64,000 nucleotides of DNA from Longilinea arvoryzae (GTDB lineage Bacteria > Chloroflexota > Anaerolineae > Anaerolineales > Anaerolineaceae): positions 3,872,724-3,936,723 of the forward strand of contig NZ_DF967972.1 in NCBI RefSeq assembly GCF_001050235.1. Reading direction: 5' to 3'. This document shows, one piece after another, positions 36,463 through 44,293 of this stretch. A program made the translations under genes and the position numbers. The notes beneath the pieces are model-generated. The model was not told the origin of the DNA. It was given only the letters and a program-made list of their open reading frames with translations, and searched no databases. Position 1 is the stretch's first letter. Every line of letters begins with the position of its first letter.

Positions 36463-36803
36463 ACCTGCTGACGATCTTTAAAATGATCGCCGCGCTGGGG
36501 ACTGCCGCCACAGGCTTTCTGGCGTTGGTCAGGCCAACTGCCATCTATGGATTTACAGGTCTCATTGCTGAAGGGCCGCGCGGCATATCCGAGATTCGCG
36601 CCATTTTCGGCGCCCTTTTTATCGCTCTCGGGATTGCGCCATTCCTGTTCGGGGCGACCGCCTACCGGGTCCTGGGCCTTGGCTATCTGACCATCGCTCT
36701 GGTGCGGCTGGTTTCGATCTTTATCGATCGTTCCACCTCCTCATCGAACCTGATCAGCCTGGCGATCGAGATCGTTTTCGGGATCATTCTCATTCTGAGG
36801 TAA
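36459..36803 (+). CDS. Small membrane protein, DUF4345-like, 114 aa
   Basis: Four predicted helices: IFKMIAALGTAATGFLALV, IRAIFGALFIALGIAPFLF, VLGLGYLTIALVRLVSIFI and LISLAIEIVFGIILIL. ISEIRAIFGALFIALG resembles the conserved centre of DUF4345. ATGA overlap with the selenoprotein gene implies coupled translation. Function unknown. Confidence 0.75.
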   Translation: MNLLTIFKMIAALGTAATGFLALVRPTAIYGFTGLIAEGPRGISEIRAIFGALFIALGIAPFLFGATAYRVLGLGYLTIALVRLVSIFIDRSTSSSNLISLAIEIVFGIILILR

Positions 36804-36807
36804 GAAG

Positions 36808-37644
36808 ATGAGCGTTCGAATACTCACCGACAGCACCTGTGATCTACCAGCCGAGATCATTTCCCAATTGGGCATTACCGTTATTCCACTCTATATCCAC
36901 GTGAATAACCAGGATCTTGCGGATGGAATCGATATCTCACGTGAAGCCTTTTATCAGAAGCTGCCTCATTTTTCTCAGCATCCCTCAACGGCCGTTCCCT
37001 CTCCGGCCAAATTCCATGCCATCTACGATGCGCTGGCCGAGGAAGGCGCCAGCGAAATTCTGTCCATCCACATCTCCGAAACGCTCAGCGCGGCTGTGAA
37101 TGTGGCTCGCACGGCCGCTGCCGAGACCACATCCGTACCGGTCACTGTATTCGATTCACGCCAGCTCAGCCTGGGCACGGGCTTTCTGGTGCAAACCGCC
37201 GCTCAGATGGCGTTGGCCGGCAAATCCGTAAGCGAGATTCTGCCCGTACTGGAAGATCAAATCCAGCGCACGCATGTCTGGGCTGCCCTGGATACCCTCC
37301 ACTTCCTGCGGCGCAGCGGTAGGATGAACGGCGTCATTTCCACCATCGGTGACCTCCTGCAGATCAAGCCCATTCTAAAAATGTATGCCGGGGTTTCAGG
37401 GGTGGAACGCGTTCGCACCCACCGGGTTGCACAGGCTCGCTTGCTGGAAATGCTGGTTATACTCAGTCCCTTCGAAAGAATAGGCTTCCTGCATTCAGGC
37501 ACCCTCGAACAGGCGTTGGAATTACGCGATAAAGTGCGGCACCTGCTGCCGGAGAAGGAAACCTTGTTTGAGATGATCAATCCGGTGTTGGGTGTCCATA
37601 TCGGTCCCGGGGTGGTCGGCTTCGCCTGCGTTTCGAAAGAATAA
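36808..37644 (+). CDS. degV: DegV family fatty-acid-binding protein, 278 aa
   Basis: DegV fold: ILTDSTCDLPAEIISQLGITVIPLYIHVN, PSTAVPSPAKFHAIYDALAEEGASEILSIHISETLSAAVNVARTAA, VFDSRQLSLGTGFLVQTAA and LHFLRRSGRMNGVISTIGDLLQIKPILKM. ThrSer and HisIleSer motifs contact the fatty-acid carboxylate, as in FakB. FakB presents fatty acids to FakA kinase, which is not seen here. Third gene of the operon, 4 bases after the previous stop. Confidence 0.92.
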   Translation: MSVRILTDSTCDLPAEIISQLGITVIPLYIHVNNQDLADGIDISREAFYQKLPHFSQHPSTAVPSPAKFHAIYDALAEEGASEILSIHISETLSAAVNVARTAAAETTSVPVTVFDSRQLSLGTGFLVQTAAQMALAGKSVSEILPVLEDQIQRTHVWAALDTLHFLRRSGRMNGVISTIGDLLQIKPILKMYAGVSGVERVRTHRVAQARLLEMLVILSPFERIGFLHSGTLEQALELRDKVRHLLPEKETLFEMINPVLGVHIGPGVVGFACVSKE

Positions 37645-37658
37645 TGGAGTAAAACGTC

Positions 37659-38447
37659 ATGTCCATCTCCTTCCTGGAAATCTACGCCATCGGTCTGGCA
37701 GTTACGCTGGGGTTGATGACCCTGCTCTGGTTGGTCAGCCTGCGCCTGAATAACGCCAGCATCGTGGATATCTTTTGGGGAAGCGGTTTCGTCATTGCTG
37801 GCTGGCTGTTCTTTGCACTCACACCGGCGGGATATTTAGCGCGTAAATTGTTGATCGCCGGCCTGGTAACGATTTGGGGGCTGCGGCTGTCGATCCACAT
37901 CCTGCTGCGCAATTGGGGAAAACCCGAGGATTTTCGCTATCAAAAATGGCGCAGAGAGGCTGGCGGCCGGTGGTGGTGGCAAAGTTATTTTCGGGTATTC
38001 TTGCTTCAGGGTATCTTATTGTGGATGATTTCCGCGCCTCTTTTAGCAGCCCAATATTTTCCACAGCCTTCCCCAATGGGTCCCCTAGATTTTCTGGGCG
38101 TCATTTTTTGGGCGGTGGGTTTCTTTTTCGAAGCCATGGGGGATCTTCAGTTGGCGCGTTTCAGAGCCAATCCTGAAAATAAAGGCAAGATTCTCTCCAG
38201 CGGCGTGTGGCGATACACCCGCCATCCCAATTACTTCGGCGATTCGGCCCAATGGTGGGGTTACTACCTGATCGCAGCCGCAGCAGGCGGCGGATGGTCC
38301 ATTTTTAGTCCCGTTTTGATGACGCTCTTCCTGCTGCGCGTCTCGGGCGTAACGCTGCTTGAAAAAACGTTAATCGACCGGCCGGGGTATCTGGAATATA
38401 TCCAGTCGACCAGCGCATTCATCCCCTGGTTCCCACGAAAAAAGTAA
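37659..38447 (+). CDS. DUF1295 membrane protein (steroid 5-alpha-reductase/ICMT-like), 262 aa
   Basis: About six helices. The C-terminal motif GVWRYTRHPNYFGDSAQWWGYYLIA, then RVSGVTLLEKTLIDRPGYLEYIQSTSAFIPWFPRK, is the DUF1295 signature. The motif binds NADPH or SAM in relatives. Enzymes of this fold reduce sterol-like double bonds or methylate isoprenyl groups. Substrate unknown. Last gene of the selenoprotein operon, followed by a terminator. Confidence 0.88.
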   Translation: MSISFLEIYAIGLAVTLGLMTLLWLVSLRLNNASIVDIFWGSGFVIAGWLFFALTPAGYLARKLLIAGLVTIWGLRLSIHILLRNWGKPEDFRYQKWRREAGGRWWWQSYFRVFLLQGILLWMISAPLLAAQYFPQPSPMGPLDFLGVIFWAVGFFFEAMGDLQLARFRANPENKGKILSSGVWRYTRHPNYFGDSAQWWGYYLIAAAAGGGWSIFSPVLMTLFLLRVSGVTLLEKTLIDRPGYLEYIQSTSAFIPWFPRKK

Positions 38448-38472
38448 ACCCGGTTTGTTCGGATTTACAAAG

Positions 38473-38496
38473 ATCCGCCGGCAGAGGCGGATTTTT
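38473..38496 (+). terminator. Rho-independent terminator of the selenoprotein operon
   Basis: ATCCGCC / GGCGGAT with a 6-base loop, followed by TTTT. It lies 25 bases after the DUF1295 stop. Confidence 0.8.
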
Positions 38497-38553
38497 GTTT
38501 CCTCAGACAATGCTCCCCGATGGTTGATGTTTATCCTCTCCGGGCCAATGTTC

Positions 38554-38582
38554 TTGACAGAAACAATCGTCCGGAATACGAT
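38554..38582 (+). promoter_or_regulatory. Promoter of the MarR/ABC exporter operon
   Basis: TTGACA 38554-38559, 17-base spacer, TACGAT 38577-38582, 46 bases before the marR ATG. Confidence 0.65.
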
Positions 38583-38628
38583 TCAGCCAGTTAATAGTTA
38601 GCCACCTAAATATTTTGGACAGGTTGAA

Positions 38629-39084
38629 ATGAAAATCGGAGATTTGCATAAATTACTGGCCCGGGTCTACCGCATCCATCGCAAGTGTTCCTACACGCGC
38701 CTGGCGCAATTGGATGTCACCCCCGGCCAACCGCGCCTGTTGGATTATTTGATCCAGCATGACGGCTGCATCCAGAAGGACATCTCGACCGACTGCGATC
38801 TCGAACCGGCCACGGTGACGAACATCCTGATCGGCATGGAAAAGTCCGACCTCATCCGGCGGGAATGCGATCCGAATGACCGTCGTTCGATGCATGTTTA
38901 TCTGACCGAAAAAGGAATGCAAACCCACAAACAGGTGGAAGCCGTGTTTGCGCAGCTCGAGGGAGAATGTTTCGAGGGCTTTTCGAAAGACGAAAAAAAG
39001 CTTTCCATGCAGTTGATGCAGCGCATGTATGAAAATCTAAAAAAAGCCGATGGAACGAGCCTAGATGCTAAATCTGATCAATAA
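38629..39084 (+). CDS. MarR-family transcriptional regulator, 151 aa
   Basis: MarR winged helix: LDVTPGQPRLLDYLIQHDGCIQKDISTDCDLEPATVTNILIGMEKSDLIRRECDPNDRRSMHVYLTEKG. Full length for the family. Its 3' end overlaps the first ABC half-transporter gene by 20 bases. This regulator-plus-two-ABC arrangement is typical of drug-responsive exporter operons, in which MarR represses the operon. Confidence 0.9.
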   Translation: MKIGDLHKLLARVYRIHRKCSYTRLAQLDVTPGQPRLLDYLIQHDGCIQKDISTDCDLEPATVTNILIGMEKSDLIRRECDPNDRRSMHVYLTEKGMQTHKQVEAVFAQLEGECFEGFSKDEKKLSMQLMQRMYENLKKADGTSLDAKSDQ

Positions 39085-40804
39085 GTACCTCAAGGGCCCC
39101 GCCCGATTTTTCGCGGTCCTGGCGCCGCTGACGATGCTGGTGGAAGTGTTCATGGATTTGCAGCAGCCGACGCTGATGTCGGATATCATCGACGTCGGGG
39201 TCGCCAATGGAGACATGGCTTACATCCTGCGCATCGGGCTGAAGATGGTCGCGTTTGCCGTCATCGGCTTTATCGGCGGCGCCTCCTGTTCGCTCTTCGC
39301 CTGCAAAGCGGGCGTCAGTATGAGCGGTGAACTGCGCCAGGCGTTGTTCGAGAAGATCCAAAGCCTGTCCTTTTCGGAAATCGATCATTTCAAAACCTCC
39401 TCGTTGATCACCCGGATGACCAATGATGTCATTCAGGTTCAAAACATGCTGCTGATGATGCTGCGCATCATGGTTCGATCGCCCCTGCTCTGTCTGGGCG
39501 GCATCGTCATGTCCTACTTGCTGAGCCCCCAGCTTTCACTCATTTTTTGCGTCATTCTGCCCATCCTGATCGTCAGCATCTATTTCGTGCTTCTAAAATC
39601 GATCCCGGTGTTTACACAGGTGCAAATCCGCCTGGATCGGGTGAACACGGTCATGCGAGAAAATCTCCTGGGAATCCGGGTCGTAAAATCCCTGGCCCTG
39701 GAGCCCAAACAATTTGAGCGGTTCACTGGGGTGAATGATGCCCTGACCGAAAAGAGCATCCAGGCCCAGAACATGACCTTTCTCCTGATGCCTGTCGTGA
39801 CGCTTTTGATGAACGCGAGCACCGTTTTCATCCTGTGGGCCGGCGGAAATATGGTCATCCTGCACAATTTCGAAGTGGGCAAGATCATGGCCTTTGTCAA
39901 TTACATGGTGCAAATCACCAATTCTCTGATGATGACCATCGGCCTGGTGATCAATATTTCCCGCGCGCAGGCCTCCGCCGAGCGGATCGACGAGGTGTTC
40001 GCCACCCAACCCACCATCCGCGAAGACCCCAGACCCCAGGCGCCCGGGAATTACGACATCGAGTTCAGGAACGTAAGCTTTCGCTACGGCCAGAGCGGTG
40101 AACCCGTCCTCAAGAACCTGAGTTTTACCGTTCGCCAGGGCGAGACCCTGGGCATCATCGGCGCCACCGGGTCCGGGAAGAGTTCGCTGGTCAACCTGAT
40201 CCCCAGGCTGTACGATGTCAACACGGGGCAGGTTCTGCTCGGGAACGTGGATATTCGTAAGGTCGGTCTTGAAGAACTGCGCCGGAATATCGGCATCGTG
40301 ATGCAGGAAAGCATCCTCTTCTGGGGGACCATCCAGAGCAATCTGTGTTACGGGGATGAGAATGCATCGGAGAACGATTTAATACGAGCCAGCGCAGACG
40401 CCCAGGCGCTCGATTTCATTCAGGCGCTTCCGCAGGCGTTCGAGAGTCCGGTGGAACAGCGCGGCCGGAATTTCTCGGGCGGCCAGAAGCAGCGCCTCTC
40501 GATTGCGCGCACCCTGCTCAAAAAACCCAAAATCCTCATCCTGGATGATGCCAGCAGCGCGCTGGACTTGAAAACCGAATCGAAATTACGCGCTGCCCTG
40601 ATCGCCCGGGCACGGGGCAGCACCCTGATCGTCATTGCCCAGCGCATCTCGGCCGTCATGGAAGCCGACCAGATTCTGGTGCTCGATCATGGTGAAATTT
40701 CGGCTGTCGGCAACCACAGCGAATTACTCCAGACCAGCGAGATTTATCGCAGCATCGCCGTTTCACAACTGGGGGAGGAGGTCGTCACCTATGGCAGTCG
40801 CTAA
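39065..40804 (+). CDS. ABC exporter half-transporter (degenerate ATP site subunit), 579 aa
   Basis: Six-helix transmembrane domain (about 15-305) fused to an ATPase domain. Walker A is GATGSGKSS, signature FSGGQKQRLS, and Walker B ILILDDASSALD. The residue after the Walker B Asp is Asp instead of the catalytic Glu. That is the mark of the degenerate-site subunit in heterodimeric exporters such as TM287/288 and BmrCD. The downstream partner gene overlaps by 14 bases. Confidence 0.93.
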   Translation: MLNLINKYLKGPARFFAVLAPLTMLVEVFMDLQQPTLMSDIIDVGVANGDMAYILRIGLKMVAFAVIGFIGGASCSLFACKAGVSMSGELRQALFEKIQSLSFSEIDHFKTSSLITRMTNDVIQVQNMLLMMLRIMVRSPLLCLGGIVMSYLLSPQLSLIFCVILPILIVSIYFVLLKSIPVFTQVQIRLDRVNTVMRENLLGIRVVKSLALEPKQFERFTGVNDALTEKSIQAQNMTFLLMPVVTLLMNASTVFILWAGGNMVILHNFEVGKIMAFVNYMVQITNSLMMTIGLVINISRAQASAERIDEVFATQPTIREDPRPQAPGNYDIEFRNVSFRYGQSGEPVLKNLSFTVRQGETLGIIGATGSGKSSLVNLIPRLYDVNTGQVLLGNVDIRKVGLEELRRNIGIVMQESILFWGTIQSNLCYGDENASENDLIRASADAQALDFIQALPQAFESPVEQRGRNFSGGQKQRLSIARTLLKKPKILILDDASSALDLKTESKLRAALIARARGSTLIVIAQRISAVMEADQILVLDHGEISAVGNHSELLQTSEIYRSIAVSQLGEEVVTYGSR

Positions 40805-42623
40805 TTTACCCGGGAACATCATCGGCCGGCCGCCAGGCCCACCACCCAACGAACGATTCTTCAGGCAAAAGGCCAAACCCCGGAATACTCGCCGGGCCGT
40901 CCAAAGGCTGCTGAATTACCTGGCGAAGAAGAAACTCGCCCTCGGACTGGTGTTTGTATGCGCCGCGGTCAGCACACTCATCGCCATCCTGGGCACACGC
41001 CTGAACGGCTATACCGTCGATCATTTCATCAAAACCGGGGATATCCGCGGACTGGGTTCGATTTGCCTGGTGATGTTGGCCATCTACGGGGTGAATGTCT
41101 TTTCGACCTACGCACAAAACATCTTGATGATCTCCACGGCTCAAAAAACGGCCGCCGACATCCGGCGCGACCTGTTTGCCAACCTGCAACAGCTGCCGCT
41201 GCGCTACTTCGACACCCATTCGAGCGGCGATTTGATGAGCCGCCTGACCAACGACGTGGATAACATCAACCTGGTGCTATCCCAGGGCGTCGTCCAGCTT
41301 TTTTCCGGCATCGTCATGATCGTTGGCATGCTGATCGCCATGCTGCTGCTCAGCCCTTTGCTCACCCTCATCGCCCTGGCCACGACGCCGCTGATGTTTA
41401 TCGGCACCCGGTTCATCGCCGGAAAGACCCAGCCGTATTTTACGGCCCAGCAGCAGGAACTTGGGCAGATGAACGGCTTCATCGAGGAAACCCTGTCCGG
41501 CCAAAAGGTGGTCAAACTCTTTTCGCACGAGAAGAAGGCCCAGCAGGAATTTTCCGAGATCAATCAGCGCTTGACCCAGAGCGCTGCGATGGCGCAGGGC
41601 TTATCCGGCGTGATGGGGCCAATCAACAATGTGACCAATAACCTGACCTATCTGGTGATCGCTGTTTGCGGTGGAATCTTCATCGTCAAGGGCATGAACA
41701 TGACAGCCGGCATCGTTTTTTCCTTTTTGCTGTACATGCGCAATTTCACCCGGCCCATCAACGAAATTTTGAACCTCCTGAATACCGTCCAGGCTGCCCT
41801 GGCCGGCGCCGAACGGGTTTTCGAAGTGATCGACGAAGAAAAGGAACACGATCGTCCCGATGCGCAGGCAATCTCGCATATCACTGGGAATATTTCCATC
41901 GACCACGTCGGTTTCTCCTACATTTCGGACAAACCGGTTCTGAAGGACGCCGTCCTCAGCGCCATGAAAGGCCAAACTGTGGCCATCGTCGGCCCGACCG
42001 GCGCCGGCAAGACCACCATCATCAATCTGCTGACCCAATTCTACGATTTCGACTCCGGCCGGATCTGGATCGACGGGATGGAAATTCACCGGATTACTTT
42101 GCGCAGCCTGCGTGAGAACATCTCCGTGGTCCTCCAGGACCCATTCCTGTTCTCCGAAACCGTCCGCGAAAATATCCGCTACGGGCGGCTGGATGCCACC
42201 GACGATGAAGTCGAAGAGGCCGCCAAAAAAGCCCAGGCGCACGAGTTCATTCTGCAGCTCCCGCAGGGCTACGACACCATCCTGACCGATAACGGCGGAA
42301 ACCTGTCAGAAGGGCAGCGCCAACTGTTGAGCATCGCCCGCGCCATCCTCGCCCAATCCTCCGTGCTGATCCTCGACGAGGCCACCTCCTCCATCGACAC
42401 CCGCACCGAGGTCCTGATCCAGAACGCCCTGTTGACGCTCATGCAAGGGAAAACCTGTTTCGTTATCGCCCATCGCCTTTCGACAATCAAGAACGCCGAT
42501 AAGATCGTGGTGATCGATGACGGCCGGGTGGTCGAAACCGGTACACATTCCGAACTCATCGCCCGAAACGGTTTCTACGCCGGCCTGTACAACAGCCAGT
42601 TTACAACCGGGATGGCTCTGTGA
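40791..42623 (+). CDS. ABC exporter half-transporter (catalytic subunit), 610 aa
   Basis: Partner of the preceding gene. An N-terminal extension (about 50 residues, Pro/Arg-rich) precedes a six-helix domain. Walker A is GPTGAGKTT and Walker B VLILDEATSSIDTRTE with the catalytic Glu. The signature is LSEGQRQLLS, with Glu for the usual first Gly, which completes the degenerate site of the heterodimer. ATG 40791 has GGAGGAGG upstream; the 52-residue longer frame is rejected. Likely multidrug, peptide or lipid exporter. Confidence 0.93.
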   Translation: MAVANLPGNIIGRPPGPPPNERFFRQKAKPRNTRRAVQRLLNYLAKKKLALGLVFVCAAVSTLIAILGTRLNGYTVDHFIKTGDIRGLGSICLVMLAIYGVNVFSTYAQNILMISTAQKTAADIRRDLFANLQQLPLRYFDTHSSGDLMSRLTNDVDNINLVLSQGVVQLFSGIVMIVGMLIAMLLLSPLLTLIALATTPLMFIGTRFIAGKTQPYFTAQQQELGQMNGFIEETLSGQKVVKLFSHEKKAQQEFSEINQRLTQSAAMAQGLSGVMGPINNVTNNLTYLVIAVCGGIFIVKGMNMTAGIVFSFLLYMRNFTRPINEILNLLNTVQAALAGAERVFEVIDEEKEHDRPDAQAISHITGNISIDHVGFSYISDKPVLKDAVLSAMKGQTVAIVGPTGAGKTTIINLLTQFYDFDSGRIWIDGMEIHRITLRSLRENISVVLQDPFLFSETVRENIRYGRLDATDDEVEEAAKKAQAHEFILQLPQGYDTILTDNGGNLSEGQRQLLSIARAILAQSSVLILDEATSSIDTRTEVLIQNALLTLMQGKTCFVIAHRLSTIKNADKIVVIDDGRVVETGTHSELIARNGFYAGLYNSQFTTGMAL

Positions 42624-42761
42624 ACGTCGGGCCTGCTTGGATGGTAGGATTGCCCGCCGGACTGGCTGTTCATCTGCGCGAATCAAAATATAATTGCTTA
42701 GCTTCTACCGGATCTTCTGACCATCTGCACTTCACTCCATAGCAATGAAAGGATCGTACCC

Positions 42762-44159
42762 GTGCTTCAAGAACGCGTCAACCAATATTTCGAGAATAAG
42801 GAAAGCACGTTTGTCGACGCCATCTCCAGATTGATCGCCGTCAAAAGCGTTCAGGAGAAACCTTTACCCGGCATGCCATTCGGCAAAGGACCGGCGGATG
42901 CCCTGGCTCTGGCCCTGAATATGGCCAATGAATTGGGCTTTTCGACCGCCAATTTCGACAATTACGTCGGCACCGTCAATCTCAGCGACCGGGAAACCCG
43001 CCTGGGGATGCTGTGCCATCTGGACGTGGTCGGCGAGGGCATCGGTTGGAGCACCCCACCGTACGAGGCGGTCCTCAAGGATGGCATGCTCTACGGCCGC
43101 GGCTCGAGCGACAATAAGGGCCCGGCCGTGGCGGCCCTGTTTGCATTGAAAGCCGTGAAAGACCTGGGTATTCCGCTCCAGTACAATGCCCGCCTGATCC
43201 TGGGCACGGATGAAGAAACCGCATCCTCGGATATCGTTTATTATTTCGAACGCCAGCCCGCGCCGCGGTTTGTCTTCTCACCCGACGGGGCCTTCCCGGT
43301 CACGAATACCGAGAAGGGCGGCTTGAAAACGACCTTTACAAAGAATTGGAGCGTTTCCGAAGCGCTCCCCCGCGTCACCGCAGTCAAAGGCGGCGCCATC
43401 ATCAATGTCATTCCGCAGCAGGCCGAAGCCTGGGTGGAAGGGATGAGCGTCGCCGAACTCCAACCCATCTGCGAAGGGGTTGCGAAGACAACCGGGGCAG
43501 AATTCAACATCACCCGGGAAAACGGTTCGGTCAGGATCCTCGCCGTCGGCAAGGGCGGACACGCCGCCATGCCAGAGAAGAGCAACAACGCTCTGACCGC
43601 CCTGCTGACCCTGTTGTCGGCGCTGCCGCTGGCCGAGAGTGAAAGCGCGCAGGCCATTCGCGAACTGAACCGGCTCTTCCCGCACGGCGATTATTACGGC
43701 AAGGCCATCGGTATTGCCCAATCGGACGAGATCTCCGGACCGCTGACCCTGTCGTTCGATATTTACGAACAGACCCTGACGGGTTTCTCGGGCCGCTTCG
43801 ACAGCCGCACCCCGCTGTGCGCCACGCGTGAAAACTCGTTGGACGTGGTTGCCCAACGCTTTGCCGGGCTGGGGATCGCCCTCGAAAGCAAGGTCACCGC
43901 GCCGCACCACACGTCCTGCGACTCACCCTTCATTCAGACTTTGCTAAAGACCTACGAACAGTACACCGGGCGCAAGGGATTCTGCGAATCGACCGGCGGC
44001 GGCACCTACGTTCACCACATCGATGGCGGCGTTGCCTTTGGCGCCATGATGCCCGGCTTCGAGTCCAAGATGCACGGCGCCGATGAGCACGCCAGCATCG
44101 CCGACCTGGTCACCGCATCCAAGGTCTTTACCCAGGTGATCGCCGACGTGTGCGGTTAG
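42762..44159 (+). CDS. M20-family (Sapep/PepV-like) dipeptidase, 465 aa
   Basis: Zinc dipeptidase. Metal and catalytic motifs are MLCHLDVVGEG, YGRGSSDNKGPAVAALFALKAV, GTDEETASSD and VFSPDGAFPV. Near the C-terminus is STGGGTYVHHIDGGVAFGAMMPGF followed by MHGADEHASI. The lid domain lies between. Start GTG 42762 has AAGGA upstream. Cytosolic; releases the N-terminal residue of dipeptides. No operon partner. Confidence 0.92.
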   Translation: MLQERVNQYFENKESTFVDAISRLIAVKSVQEKPLPGMPFGKGPADALALALNMANELGFSTANFDNYVGTVNLSDRETRLGMLCHLDVVGEGIGWSTPPYEAVLKDGMLYGRGSSDNKGPAVAALFALKAVKDLGIPLQYNARLILGTDEETASSDIVYYFERQPAPRFVFSPDGAFPVTNTEKGGLKTTFTKNWSVSEALPRVTAVKGGAIINVIPQQAEAWVEGMSVAELQPICEGVAKTTGAEFNITRENGSVRILAVGKGGHAAMPEKSNNALTALLTLLSALPLAESESAQAIRELNRLFPHGDYYGKAIGIAQSDEISGPLTLSFDIYEQTLTGFSGRFDSRTPLCATRENSLDVVAQRFAGLGIALESKVTAPHHTSCDSPFIQTLLKTYEQYTGRKGFCESTGGGTYVHHIDGGVAFGAMMPGFESKMHGADEHASIADLVTASKVFTQVIADVCG

Positions 44160-44237
44160 GAATCTGCCCGGGCTGGATTCGGGGGACCGGGATCCGGCGG
44201 CGAAGGGTTGGCAGTAAATTCACGAAAAATAAAGCCC

Positions 44238-44277
44238 AAAAAAGATAAAAGCGCCCGAAAGCGCTTTTATCTTTTTT
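44238..44277. terminator. Bidirectional terminator with 17-bp perfect stem
   Basis: A run AAAAAAGATAAAAGCGC at 44238-44254 pairs perfectly with its complement at 44261-44277 around loop CCGAAA. T-runs occur on both strands. It serves the converging dipeptidase and beta-helix genes. Confidence 0.88.
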
Positions 44278-44293
44278 GCCAATCCAGGTTCAC

